From: Hydrogenophilales bacterium | GTDB taxonomy: Bacteria > Pseudomonadota > Gammaproteobacteria > Burkholderiales > Thiobacillaceae | Length of the DNA stretch: 64,000 nt | NCBI GenBank assembly: GCA_016719465.1 | Contig: JADJYY010000025.1 | Location: 1-64,000 of the forward strand | Reading direction: 5' to 3' | In this document: piece after piece, positions 24,384 to 33,466 of the stretch | Position numbering within the stretch: the first letter of the stretch is position 1 | Layout: every line of letters starts with the position of its first letter | Made by a program: the position numbers and the translations under genes | Notes under the pieces: generated by a model | Database searches by the model: none | Told to the model about the DNA's origin: nothing | Seen by the model: only the letters and a program-made list of their open reading frames with translations

Positions 24384-26942
24384 ATGAGCGCGCCACGCAA
24401 CGGCGGCGGCCGCATCCTCACCTTCTATTCCTACAAGGGCGGCACCGGCCGTTCCATGGCGGTGGCCAACCTGGCCTGGGTGCTGGCCGCCAACCGCAAG
24501 CGCGTGCTGCTGATGGACTGGGATCTGGAAGCCCCCGGCCTGCACCGCTATTTCCACCCCTTCCTGGCGGACAAGGAGCTGTCCGCCTCGCGCGGCCTGG
24601 TTGACCTGCTGGCGGACTACGCCGACCAGGCCATCCAGCCGCCCCGGGAGGGCGAGGGCGACGACTGGTACCTGCCGCTGACCGACCTGGCGCCCTATCT
24701 CCTGGGCATCAACTTCGCCGGCTTCCCGGAAGGCGGACGCATCGACCTGCTGCCCGCCGGCCGCCAGGGCCCGGGCTACGCCGCCAAGCTGCACGCCTTC
24801 GACTGGGATACCTTCTACGAGCGCCTGGGCGGCGGCGCCTACCTGGAGGCCATCAAGGCCCGCCTGCGCCAGGACTACGACTACGTGCTCATCGACAGCC
24901 GCACCGGCGTGAGCGACACCGCCGGCATCTGCACGGTGCAGATGCCCGACGTGCTGGTGACCCTGTTCACCTACAACAACCAGAGCATCCGCGGCGCCCT
25001 GGCGGTGGCCCAATCCGCCGTCGAAACCCGGCGCCGCACCTACGGCCAGTTCTCGCGCGAGACCTTCCGGGTGTTCCCGGTGCCGTCCCGCGCCGATCCC
25101 TTCGAGGTGCGCAAGCTGCAACTTCGCCAGGCCTACGCCCGCCGGCTGTTCGACCCGCTGCTGGAACACCTGCCGGAACGCGAGCACAACGCCTACTGGG
25201 CCGGGGTGGAGGTGCCCTACAACGCCTTCCTGAACTACGAGGAAGTGCTGTCGCCGCTGATCTTCAACCCCGACGACCCCAAGTTGCCCCTGGCCTCGGT
25301 GCTGCGCCTGGCGAGCCAGGTCACCGACGGCGACGTCACCCGCTACGACCTGCCCCTGTCGCCGGAGGCGCGGCAGGAACTGCTGGCGGCCTACGAACGG
25401 GTGGACGAACCCCAGCCGGCGGCGGACGCGGCGGCGGAAGCCACGACGGCCGGCGCGACCGCCAGCGCCACCGACAGCGCGACCCCGGCCGACGTGGCGA
25501 AGGAGAGCCCCGCCGACGCCCTGCTGCGCGCCGCCGACACCGTGCTGGGCCAGCTCAACCCGGCCGAACTCGACCTGGCCAACCGCCTGCTGCTGCGCCT
25601 GGTGCGCCTGCCGCGTGGCCAGGAGGCGGCGGGGCTCAAGCGCCTGCTGTTGCCGCTGGACACCCTGCCGGACGAGGAACGGCCGCTGCTGGAGCGCTTC
25701 ATCCAGGCCGGCGTGCTGCGTCTGGCCCAGCCCCAGGAAAAGGGCGGCGTCGCGACGGCGGAGCTCGCCGACGAGGCCCTGCTCGGCCGCTGGCGCCCGC
25801 TCAACGACCAGGCCGAGGCGGAAAAGGCCTTCCTGGAACAGCGCGACTGGATCCAGGCCGCGTGGGAACAATGGCGGCGCGCCGGTCAGCCGGACAGCCT
25901 GCTGCTCGCCGCCCCCCTGGCGGAACAGGCGGCCCGCCTGCTGGACAGCCACGCGCCGCTGCTCAACCGCGATGAAATCGAGTTCATCCAGAGCAGTCGC
26001 GCGTATCGGCGCAAGGAAAGCGAGGCCGACCAGGCCGCCCCACCGCAGGCGCCCGCGCGCCGTTCCGGCATGCCGGCCTGGGGCTGGGCCCTGGCCGGAT
26101 TGCTGGTGCTCGGGCTGGCGCTTCTGGGCCCGCGCTGGTGGTCGGCGGAACCGCCAGCGCTCATGCCGCCGGTCGCCACCGACCCCGGTTCCCAGCCGCC
26201 CACCGTCGACGAAAAGGCCATCGGCTTCAACATCGCCGGCGAGCAGAACCTGGCCGCCGACCGGGTGGACGAGGCCATCCGCAACTTCGACACCGCCCTG
26301 ACCCTGCGCGAGAACTTCCCCGAGGCCCTGTTCAACCGCGCCCGCGCCTTCGAACTCAAGAAGCAGGCCGACAAGGCCATCGCCGACCTGCGCGCCGGCC
26401 TCGAACTGCGGCCGGAGCAGGCCGACGCGCGCCTGCGGCTGGCCGGCCTGCTGGCCCGGGGCAAGGACAAACAGGGCGCCATCCAGGCCTACAAGGCGGC
26501 CATGACCCTGAACCTGACCCTGGAGCAGCGCCAGGAAGCCAGCAAGGCCCTGGAATGGCTCGATCCCGCGCCCGCCCGGCCCCGGGTCTTCCTGCACATC
26601 AACAACCGCGGCGACTACAGCTTCGCCGAACGCCTGGGGCTGGAACTGAAGTCCGCCGGCATGCCGGTCAGGGACATCCAGGTGCTGGCCCAATCCACCC
26701 GCGCCGACGTGCGCTACGCCAACGCCGCCGACGAAGACCTGGCGAGCAAGGTGCGCGCCGTCGTGCAGGCCACCCTGGCGCAGGCCGGCTACCCGAAACA
26801 GGTGGAACTGCTGTTCATCGGCGACAAGTTCGACAAGATCCCGCGCGGCACCATCGAGGTCTGGCTGCCGCCGCTGGCCCCACCGGAGCCACCCGCCGAA
26901 TCGCCGATGCAACAGCAGGCCTTCCCCAAGGCGGCGCGCTGA
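24384..26942 (+). CDS. ParA/MinD-type (SIMIBI) ATPase with membrane anchor, TPRs and C-terminal sensor-like domain
   Basis: An 852-residue protein with GGAGG before the ATG. Deviant Walker A: FYSYKGGTGRSMAVANLAW; DWDLEAPGLHRYF and YDYVLIDSRTGVSDTAG are the following P-loop motifs. A helical stretch follows to about residue 550, with alanine-rich linker, then one membrane helix (AWGWALAGLLVLGLALLGP, near 565-585). TPR units run about 600-720 (GEQNLAADRVDEAIRNFDTA, LFNRARAFELKKQADKAIAD). The C-terminus (RPRVFLHINNRGDYSFAERL...VELLFIGDKFD) resembles the LytR_C-type sensor domain. As the NTP switch it could gate the TIR effector encoded upstream; this is inference. The next gene begins two bases after its stop. 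Confidence 0.8.
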   Translation: MSAPRNGGGRILTFYSYKGGTGRSMAVANLAWVLAANRKRVLLMDWDLEAPGLHRYFHPFLADKELSASRGLVDLLADYADQAIQPPREGEGDDWYLPLTDLAPYLLGINFAGFPEGGRIDLLPAGRQGPGYAAKLHAFDWDTFYERLGGGAYLEAIKARLRQDYDYVLIDSRTGVSDTAGICTVQMPDVLVTLFTYNNQSIRGALAVAQSAVETRRRTYGQFSRETFRVFPVPSRADPFEVRKLQLRQAYARRLFDPLLEHLPEREHNAYWAGVEVPYNAFLNYEEVLSPLIFNPDDPKLPLASVLRLASQVTDGDVTRYDLPLSPEARQELLAAYERVDEPQPAADAAAEATTAGATASATDSATPADVAKESPADALLRAADTVLGQLNPAELDLANRLLLRLVRLPRGQEAAGLKRLLLPLDTLPDEERPLLERFIQAGVLRLAQPQEKGGVATAELADEALLGRWRPLNDQAEAEKAFLEQRDWIQAAWEQWRRAGQPDSLLLAAPLAEQAARLLDSHAPLLNRDEIEFIQSSRAYRRKESEADQAAPPQAPARRSGMPAWGWALAGLLVLGLALLGPRWWSAEPPALMPPVATDPGSQPPTVDEKAIGFNIAGEQNLAADRVDEAIRNFDTALTLRENFPEALFNRARAFELKKQADKAIADLRAGLELRPEQADARLRLAGLLARGKDKQGAIQAYKAAMTLNLTLEQRQEASKALEWLDPAPARPRVFLHINNRGDYSFAERLGLELKSAGMPVRDIQVLAQSTRADVRYANAADEDLASKVRAVVQATLAQAGYPKQVELLFIGDKFDKIPRGTIEVWLPPLAPPEPPAESPMQQQAFPKAAR

Positions 26943-26944
26943 GC

Positions 26945-27595
26945 GTGCATATCGAGACCGGCGCCCTGTTCTTCGCCCTGGCAGCCGCCGTGCTGCTGGC
27001 GGCCGCCACCGCCTGGCTGGTGGCCGGCCTGTACCGGCGGCGCATGGTGGCCCTGATGCGCGGCGGTCCGGCGCCCGACCTGGCCGGGGCGGTGGCGCCC
27101 GCTTCCGCCGGCGCGCCCCCGGGCCAGCCCGGCATCCTCGACCTGGCCGCCAACCGGCGCGCCGCCCTGCGCCAACTGCTGGCCCTGGCCGGGCTGTGCC
27201 TGGCGATCGGCCTGACCCAGTCCTGGCTGGCCCTCGTCTTCGTCTACGACGACACGGACATCAGCCTCAACCGCTGGCTGGTGCTGGGCCTGGTCTACGC
27301 CTGGCCCATGGTGCTGGCCTGGGGGCTGGCGCGGCGCTGGTCCTGGGCGCGGGTGCTGGGCGGCGTGCTGGCCTACCTGGCGGCGATGGTCGCCCTGGTG
27401 ATGTGGCGCTCCAACGAGGCGCAAACCCTGGCCGGCGTGGCGGGATGGCTGTCCGGCGCGGTGGCCACCCCCATCGCCGTCACCCTGCTCATCGGCGCCA
27501 GCGGCCGCATCCGCGCCGTCGCCCCCTACCTGCTGCCGCCCTTCCTGCTGCTCGCCACCGCCTGGCTGGGCTCCAGGTCATGGCCGCCGACGTGA
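26945..27595 (+). CDS. Small multi-pass membrane protein of the TIR-FxsC operon
   Basis: 216 residues starting at GTG 26945, two bases after the ATPase stop (no ATG available nearby). About six hydrophobic segments are visible: GALFFALAAAVLLAAATAWLV, LLALAGLCLAIGLTQSWLAL, WLVLGLVYAWPMVLAW and three more. A short loop (PDLAGAVAPASAGAPPGQ) links the first two. I do not recognise the family. Its 3' end overlaps the next gene by 16 bases, consistent with co-translation, so it may anchor the ATPase/TIR complex in the inner membrane. Confidence 0.6.
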   Translation: MHIETGALFFALAAAVLLAAATAWLVAGLYRRRMVALMRGGPAPDLAGAVAPASAGAPPGQPGILDLAANRRAALRQLLALAGLCLAIGLTQSWLALVFVYDDTDISLNRWLVLGLVYAWPMVLAWGLARRWSWARVLGGVLAYLAAMVALVMWRSNEAQTLAGVAGWLSGAVATPIAVTLLIGASGRIRAVAPYLLPPFLLLATAWLGSRSWPPT

Positions 27596-29232
27596 ACAAC
27601 CCGCCCGCCTGGCTGTACACCCTGGTGGGCCATCTGGGCGCCTGGGGCACCATCCTGTTCTTCGTGTTCGTCCCCTGGCTGGCCCTGGCCTGGCCGGTCT
27701 ACCGCCTGGGCCGCTGGCTGGCCGAGGCCTATCGCGGCAAACGCTTCTCCGACCTGGCCTACCTGTTCGCCGCCTACTGGTTCGTGGTGCTGGTGGCCAA
27801 CACCCTGCCGGCGGTGGAAGGCGCCGGCCTCGCCGGGCTGACCCAGTTGCTGCCCTGGCTGTGGCTGCCGCTGGCCGCGCCCGCCCTGCGCGGCTGGCTG
27901 ACCTCGCCCGCCGACCCGCGCGGCGGGCCGCCCACCCTGCTGGTGTTGCGCGTGTTCCAGCGCGACGCGGCGGTGGAGCGCCTGTTCGACCAGGTGGTGG
28001 AGCGCTGGCGCCTGACCGGCAACACGGTGCTCATCGCCGGCACCGACCTGATCAGCCGCACCCTGGACCCGGACGACCTGTTCGCCTTCCTCAACGGACG
28101 CCTGGCCCAGCGCTTCATCGCCAGCGAGGCCGAAATCCCGCGCCGCCTCGCCGAGCTGGACCTGAAGCCCGACCCGGACGGCCGCTACCGGGTCAACGAA
28201 AGCTATTGCTTCGACACCACCTGGCAGGCCGCCCTGCGCGCCCTGGTGGCGGCCAGCGACGTGGTGCTCATGGACCTGCGCGGCTTCCACGCCGGCAACC
28301 GGGGCTGCCGCTTCGAACTGGACGTGCTGGCCGAGGCCGCCCACCTGCGCCACGTGGTGCTGCTGTTCGACGCCGCCACCGACCGCCAGGCCGCCGCCCT
28401 CGACCTGGCCGGCGCCCCGTCGGAGCGCTTCGCCTGGATCGAGGCGGGACGGCTGGACGGCGCCAAGACCGGGCGAGTAGGGGCGCTTCCCAGGCCGAGC
28501 GCCGACGTCCAGGGATGGACGCCCGCCGCCGCTGGCCATAATCCCGCGCATACGGACGCAGGGGGCACAGAGAGGGGCTCAAGGCCATGCAGACGCATCT
28601 TCATCAGCTACCGCCGCGACGACGCGCGCGGTTCCAGCGGCCGGCTCTACGACTGGCTGCGCATCGCCTTCGGGCGCGAGCGGGTGTTCCGCGACGTGGC
28701 CAGCATCGGCCCGGGCAAGTTCAGCCTCATCCTCACCCTGGTGGAAGGCGCCGACGTCCCGCCCAGGAACAAGCTGCCCGCCGAACTCCACGAGCTCCTG
28801 GAGTGGAATGCCTACCCCCTGAACGAGGAAGGCTGGGAGGATGACGTGCGCCGTCTGCTGGAGGCGGTCTCCCAGGTATCCGGGCTGGCCCGGGCCGGGG
28901 ACGTGGACACCCTGCTCACCCGCGCCAGCCAGGCCGAGACGCGAATGCAAGCCCTGGAACAGGAAAAACACCTGCAGGCCGACCAGATCCGCGCCCTCAC
29001 CGATTCGATCCACGCCCTCACCCGCCAGTTGGCGGAAGCGCCGGGGCGCCACCGGGCCAGCCTGAGCGCCGCTCTGGCCGCTGGCGAAGGGGGAGACCGC
29101 CCAGGCCGAAGCCGAATTCGAACGGGTGTGGAAGCGAGCGCGCCGAAGCCCGGAGCGCGGCGGACCAGGCCTCGCGCCAGGCCGCCGAAGCCGCCCGCCA
29201 CATCGCCAGCCTGGCCAGACTGGACGACGTGA
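27580..29232 (+). CDS. Membrane/SLOG-like protein running in frame into a shortened TIR domain
   Basis: One 550-residue frame. Residues 1-110 hold three or four membrane helices (WGTILFFVFVPWLALAWPVY, YWFVVLVANTLPAVEG). Residues about 115-290 form a domain (LVLRVFQRDAAVERLFDQVV, NTVLIAGTDLISR, DVVLMDLRGFHAGNRGCRFE) that looks like a receptor-type TIR/SLOG fold. Then a poor linker (ADVQGWTPAAAGHNPAHTDA) precedes RRIFISYRRDDARGSSGRLY, a TIR start, but this TIR jumps from the PGKFSL segment straight to LVEGADVP, so about 60 residues (including the usual RLE-x-x-AL glutamate region) are missing. I suspect two original genes with an intergenic start near 28587 and damage at the junction. After residue 470 the frame drifts out of the coiled-coil/TPR sequence seen in other frames. 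Confidence 0.55.
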   Translation: MAADVNNPPAWLYTLVGHLGAWGTILFFVFVPWLALAWPVYRLGRWLAEAYRGKRFSDLAYLFAAYWFVVLVANTLPAVEGAGLAGLTQLLPWLWLPLAAPALRGWLTSPADPRGGPPTLLVLRVFQRDAAVERLFDQVVERWRLTGNTVLIAGTDLISRTLDPDDLFAFLNGRLAQRFIASEAEIPRRLAELDLKPDPDGRYRVNESYCFDTTWQAALRALVAASDVVLMDLRGFHAGNRGCRFELDVLAEAAHLRHVVLLFDAATDRQAAALDLAGAPSERFAWIEAGRLDGAKTGRVGALPRPSADVQGWTPAAAGHNPAHTDAGGTERGSRPCRRIFISYRRDDARGSSGRLYDWLRIAFGRERVFRDVASIGPGKFSLILTLVEGADVPPRNKLPAELHELLEWNAYPLNEEGWEDDVRRLLEAVSQVSGLARAGDVDTLLTRASQAETRMQALEQEKHLQADQIRALTDSIHALTRQLAEAPGRHRASLSAALAAGEGGDRPGRSRIRTGVEASAPKPGARRTRPRARPPKPPATSPAWPDWTT

Positions 29233-30557
29233 GCAAGGCGCTGCGTTACTACCGACGCGCCGCCGAACTGGCCCCGGACGATACCTGGACCTGGTTCTAT
29301 CTGGGCGACCTCAACATGGCGGCCGGCGATCTTGCTGCCGCCCTGAGTGGCTACGAACAGGCGCGTCAGGTCATTGATCAACGTGCCATTCAGCCGGATG
29401 AAGCGGATGCGCTGGGGGCTGAGGATCGGTCCGGGGCTGGCCGCGAGGGTCGGCCTCGAGACCTGCGCCGCCAACACCGAATGGCAGGACCTGTCGGTGA
29501 GGGATCGGCGACGTGCTGGTGGCCCAGGGCGACGGCCGGGGCGCTGGCCGCCTACCGCCTGGCCTCGCCACCTGGCGCGCGCGCCGGCCAACACCATGAG
29601 GCGACCTGTCGGTGAGCCACAACAGGATCGGTGACGTGCTGGTGGCCCAGGGCGACGGCCCGGGGGCGCTGGCCGCCTACCGCAAGGGTCTGGCCATCCG
29701 CCAAGCCCTGGCCGCGCGCGACCCGGCCAACACCGAATGGCAGCGCGACCTGTCGGTGAGCGATAGGGATCGGCACGTCTGGCCAGGGCGGGGCGTGCGG
29801 GGGGGGCGGGGGCGGGGCCACCTACCGCAAGGTCTGGCCATCGCGAAGCCCTGGCCGCGCGCGACCGCCAACACCAATGGCAGGCGACCTGTCGGTGAGC
29901 CACAACAAGATCGGCGACGTACTGCTGGCCCAGGGCGACGGTCCGGGGCGCGGGTCGCCTACCGCAAGGGCGGCCTCCAAGCCCTGGCGCGGCCGGCCAC
30001 GCCATGGCAGCGCCCTGTCGGTGAGCTGGGGGGGACGTGCTGTCGGCGGCCGGGGCGCTGGCCGCCTACCGCAGGGTCTGGCCATCCAGCCCTGGGCGCG
30101 ACCCGGCCACCTGGCAGCGCGACCTGTCGCTGAGCCGACGGATGGCGACGCTGCTGGCCCAGGGCGACGGTCCGGGGGCGCTGGCCGCCTACCGCAAGGG
30201 TCTGGCCATCGCCGAAGCCCTGGCCGCGCGCGACCCGGCCAACACCGAATGGCAGCGCGACCTGTCGGTGAGCTTTGATCGGATCGGCAACGTGCTGGTG
30301 GCCCAGGGCGACGGTCCGGGGGCGCTGGCCGCCTACCGCAAGGGTCTGGCCATCCGCCAAGCCCTGGCCGCGCGCTACCCGGCCAATGCCAATTGGCAGC
30401 GTGACTTGATCGTCAGCAACGTCAAGCTGGGCAGGGGACCGGGCCGGCTGCGCCGCGCCTGGAGATTGCCGAGGCCATGCGGGAGCAGGGCATCCTGGCG
30501 CCGCGCGATGCCTGGATGATCGAGGACTTCCGGCGGCGGCTGGGCGACGGGTCTTGA
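29229..30557 (+). pseudogene. Decayed TPR-repeat C-terminus of the TIR protein
   Basis: Beginning in the frame MSKALRYYRRAAELAPDDTW, which continues a coiled-coil/TPR from the TIR gene upstream, this stretch codes for tandem TPR-like units of 48 residues (QGDGPGALAAYRKGLAIR...DPANTEWQRDLSVSHNRIG). Almost every unit is broken by one- or two-base indels, and the frame changes repeatedly until a final unit and a stop (RRLGDGS, 30557). Two clean copies are 29611-29754 and 30265-30408. The earlier TIR reading frame and this array were probably one gene. Real decay and consensus errors in long repeats would look the same here. Confidence 0.65.
29480..30420 (+). repeat. 144-bp tandem repeats (about seven copies, many with indels)
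   Basis: Each unit begins near TCGGTGAGC and contains GCCCAGGGCGACGG and CTGGCCGCCTACCGCAAGG. Copies start near 29480, 29611, 29755, 29893, 30019, 30127 and 30265, with lengths between about 108 and 144 bases where deletions occurred. Confidence 0.8.
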
Positions 30558-30737
30558 GGAAGCGGCGTCGAGCGGACCTGGTCCGCGTCAGGTGGAAGAT
30601 CGCGGACAAGACCGCCGGCCGGGCCCTGGGATTCCCGCCCGCGGTCGCGTGATACGCTTGGGTGGCTGCCTGGCACCACGTTCGCCCAGCCGATCTCGTC
30701 TATATTCCCAAAACCACCAACAACGGAGGATCTCATC

Positions 30738-31910
30738 ATGACCACGCCCCTCGCCGCCCGCATCGCCGCTCCCGGCCCGAAGAAGATCCTCGCCTGCGAC
30801 GGCGGCGGCATCCTGGGGCTGATCAGCGTGGAAATCCTGGCCAGGCTGGAGGCCGACCTGCGCGCCGCGCGCAACGACCCGAAGCTGGTGCTGGCGGACT
30901 TCTTCGACTTCGCCTGCGGCACCAGCACGGGGGCCATCATCGCTGCCTGCGTGTCGGCGGGAATGTCCATGGGCGACATCCGCAAGTTCTACGTGGACAG
31001 CGGCGAGCAGATGTTCGACAAGGCGTCCGTCTTCAAGCGCCTGCGCTACAGCTACGAGGACGAGGCCCTGGCGGGGAAGCTGCGGGCCGAATTGAACAGG
31101 GCCCTGGGCCGCGGCGCCGGCGACGCGCCCGCCACCCTGGGCGACCCCGGCCTGCGCACCCTGCTGATGATGGTGCTGCGCAACCACAGCACCGATTCGC
31201 CCTGGCCGGTGTCCAACAACCCGGCCGCCAAATACAACCAGCCCGGCCGCCGCGACTGCAACCTGAACCTGCCCCTGTGGCAACTGGTGCGGGCCAGCAC
31301 CGCCGCCCCCACCTTCTTCCCGCCCGAGGTGGTCACCTTCGCGCCGGGCACGCCGGACGAATACCAGTTCGTCTTCGTGGACGGCGGCGTCACCACCTAC
31401 AACAACCCGGCCTTCCTCGCCTTCCAGATGGCCACGGCGGCGCCCTACCAGGTGAACTGGGCCACCGGCGCGGAAAACATGCTGATCGTCTCGGTGGGCA
31501 CGGGAAGCGCGGCCAAGGCCCGGCCGGACATGGAAGCGGGCGACCTGTGGCTGCTGGACCATGCCAAGAGCATTCCCTCCGCCCTGATGAACGCCGCCTC
31601 CGCCGGCTGGGACATGGCCTGCCGCACCCTGGGCGAATGCCGTCACGGCGGCCAGATCGACCGGGAGATCGGCGACATGGTGGCGGCGCCGGGCGCCGCC
31701 AACTGGACCGGCCCCAAGCAGTTCGCCTATGTGCGCTACGATCCGGACGTGTCGCGCCAGGGGCTGGACAAGCTGGGCCTGGGCGACGTCGACGCGGACA
31801 GCGTGCAGGTCATGGATTCGGTCAAGCACATCCCGGCCATCCAGCGGGTGGGCGCGGCCTACGCCCGGGCCCATGTGCTCACCGCCGAGCACCTGCGGGG
31901 CTTCGTCTGA
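30738..31910 (+). CDS. Patatin-like phospholipase
   Basis: A 390-residue protein with ACGGAGG before the ATG. The nucleophile elbow is ACGTSTGAIIAA (Ser near residue 62), the oxyanion hole is CDGGGILGL near residue 20, and the catalytic Asp is in FVFVDGGVTTYNN near 214. Patatins hydrolyse phospholipids with a Ser-Asp dyad, and several known defence systems (for example CapV-type CBASS effectors and the TIR- or caspase-linked ones) use them to damage membranes. It sits between the TIR-TPR wreck and the three tandem TIR genes. No signal peptide or membrane helix is seen, so it is probably cytosolic and activated by a partner. Confidence 0.9.
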   Translation: MTTPLAARIAAPGPKKILACDGGGILGLISVEILARLEADLRAARNDPKLVLADFFDFACGTSTGAIIAACVSAGMSMGDIRKFYVDSGEQMFDKASVFKRLRYSYEDEALAGKLRAELNRALGRGAGDAPATLGDPGLRTLLMMVLRNHSTDSPWPVSNNPAAKYNQPGRRDCNLNLPLWQLVRASTAAPTFFPPEVVTFAPGTPDEYQFVFVDGGVTTYNNPAFLAFQMATAAPYQVNWATGAENMLIVSVGTGSAAKARPDMEAGDLWLLDHAKSIPSALMNAASAGWDMACRTLGECRHGGQIDREIGDMVAAPGAANWTGPKQFAYVRYDPDVSRQGLDKLGLGDVDADSVQVMDSVKHIPAIQRVGAAYARAHVLTAEHLRGFV

Positions 31911-32056
31911 CGCGGGCCTGAAGCGTGCCCGAGGCGGGCCTGAAGTCTGCCAACCGCAGACCTGAAGCGGGCCCGGCGCGCGCCTGACGAGCGCCGGCAC
32001 GGGCGCCGGGTCGGCGGCGGGCGCGACGGATGCGGGGATATGAAAGGAGTCGGCCC

Positions 32057-33460
32057 ATGAGCGGAATCTTCATCAGCTATCGCAGGGAAGACGCGGCGGG
32101 CCACGCCGGCCGCCTGTTCGACCGGCTCAAGGCGCGCTTCGGCAAGTCCGCCGTGTTCATGGACGTGGAGGGCATCGACGCCGGCATCGATTTCGTCGAG
32201 ACCATCGACGACGCCGTGAGCACCTGCGATGTCCTGCTGGCCGTCATCGGGCGCGGCTGGCTGGACGCCCGGGACGACCACGGCGCGCGGCGGCTCGACA
32301 ACCCCCAGGACTTCGTCCGCCTGGAAACCGGCGCCGCCCTGAGCCGGCGCATCCGCGTCATCCCCGTCCTGGTGGAAGGCGTGGCCATGCCGCCGGCGGA
32401 TGCCCTGCCCGAGGCCCTCCAGCCCCTGGCCCGGCGCCAGGCCGTGGAACTGCGCGACAGTCGCTGGGAAGCGGATGTGGAGAACCTGATCCAGAAACTG
32501 GAACAGGCCCTGGCCGGCGGCGCCGAAAAACCCGGAAGCGCCCCCGCCAGCCCCCCCGCAGCCCCGGTCGAACCAAGGACGAAGGTTTCCGCCTCCCGCC
32601 CCGGCCTCTGGCTTGCCGGCGCGGCAATCCTGATCCTGGGCGGCATCGGCCTGGGCGTGCTGTTGAATGCCCCGGACGATCCGGGCCCGGCCCGGCCCCG
32701 GGCCGCCGCGGACGCCGTTCCCGCCACCGCTCCCGCCGCCCGGCCGCCGGTGGTGAAGACACCGGAAGCGGCAAGGGCAGTACCCAAGGTTCAGGCCCAA
32801 AAGCCCGATCCCGCGCCACCGGTAAAACCCGCCGTGGCCGCGAGGACCGACGAACCGCCCGCTACCGGGAACAAGCTCGGCGCCAAGGCGGCGGCGGGGG
32901 AACCCCCAGCGACGGTCGCCATCAACCCGGCGCCCGCGGACAAGCCCCGGCCTCCCGCCCAGGAAGCCACACCCGCAGCCACAGCCGCGCCCCCCGCCGC
33001 GAAACTCCCGAAGGTCGCCGTCTATACCCTGGGCGTGCCCACCCGGCGGGCGTTCTGGAACCGGGAGGAAGGGCCGGGCTACAGCGCCAGGATGGCCGCC
33101 CTGTTGCGGGAAACGCTGTCGGAACAGTCCCGGCGCAACCTCCGCCTTGCCACCGGCCCCCATGGCGAGGCGGTGGAAGCCCTGTTCGCGGGCAAGCCGC
33201 AAGCCCTGCGCGAGGCCTGCGACAGCACGGGCGCCGGCGTGCTGTTCGCGGCCATGGCCCGGGAGGGGTTCAGCATCTCCACGGCGGAGAGCGCCTTCTG
33301 GCCGGAACTGCGCCTCGTCGCCATCGCCTGCGACGGCGGCGAGCGCCATGAGCGCGGCGCGAACCTGTCGCCCCGGCGGGATGAGGCGTTCCCCTTCGCC
33401 GAGGACATGGCCAGGGCCATGACCGGCTTCGTCCGGGAAAATCTTCACTTGCTGAGGTAG
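32057..33460 (+). CDS. TIR domain - transmembrane - C-terminal domain protein (copy 1)
   Basis: A 467-residue protein; ATG 32057 with AAAGGAG upstream. TIR at residues 1-150: SGIFISYRREDAAGHAGRLF, AVFMDVEGIDAGIDFVETID, DVLLAVIGRGWL, RLDNPQDFVRLETGAALS (likely active-site Glu), VIPVLVEGVAMPP. One membrane helix follows (LWLAGAAILILGGIGLGVLL, about 183-203), then a proline/alanine-rich spacer and a C-terminal domain from about 315 (KVAVYTLGVPTRRAFWNREE...) that I do not recognise; its cysteines and acidic turns suggest an outside sensor. The architecture suggests cytosolic TIR enzyme activity gated by a periplasmic or extracellular domain. It heads a run of three such genes. Confidence 0.75.
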   Translation: MSGIFISYRREDAAGHAGRLFDRLKARFGKSAVFMDVEGIDAGIDFVETIDDAVSTCDVLLAVIGRGWLDARDDHGARRLDNPQDFVRLETGAALSRRIRVIPVLVEGVAMPPADALPEALQPLARRQAVELRDSRWEADVENLIQKLEQALAGGAEKPGSAPASPPAAPVEPRTKVSASRPGLWLAGAAILILGGIGLGVLLNAPDDPGPARPRAAADAVPATAPAARPPVVKTPEAARAVPKVQAQKPDPAPPVKPAVAARTDEPPATGNKLGAKAAAGEPPATVAINPAPADKPRPPAQEATPAATAAPPAAKLPKVAVYTLGVPTRRAFWNREEGPGYSARMAALLRETLSEQSRRNLRLATGPHGEAVEALFAGKPQALREACDSTGAGVLFAAMAREGFSISTAESAFWPELRLVAIACDGGERHERGANLSPRRDEAFPFAEDMARAMTGFVRENLHLLR

Positions 33461-33466
33461 CCCGCC

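Noticed and set aside
24354..24384. Longer start of the ParA-like gene at the upstream GTG/ATG
   Set aside because: GGAGG is placed correctly only for the ATG at 24384, and the extra residues are not of the family.
29480..30420. CRISPR array from the regular repeats
   Set aside because: Units are directly adjacent, about 144 bp long and code for TPR sequence; there are no unique spacers.
30661..30690. TGGCACCACGTTCGCC upstream of the patatin gene as a sigma-54 promoter
   Set aside because: The -24 part is close, but the -12 part lacks TTGC at the right spacing, so it does not meet the consensus.
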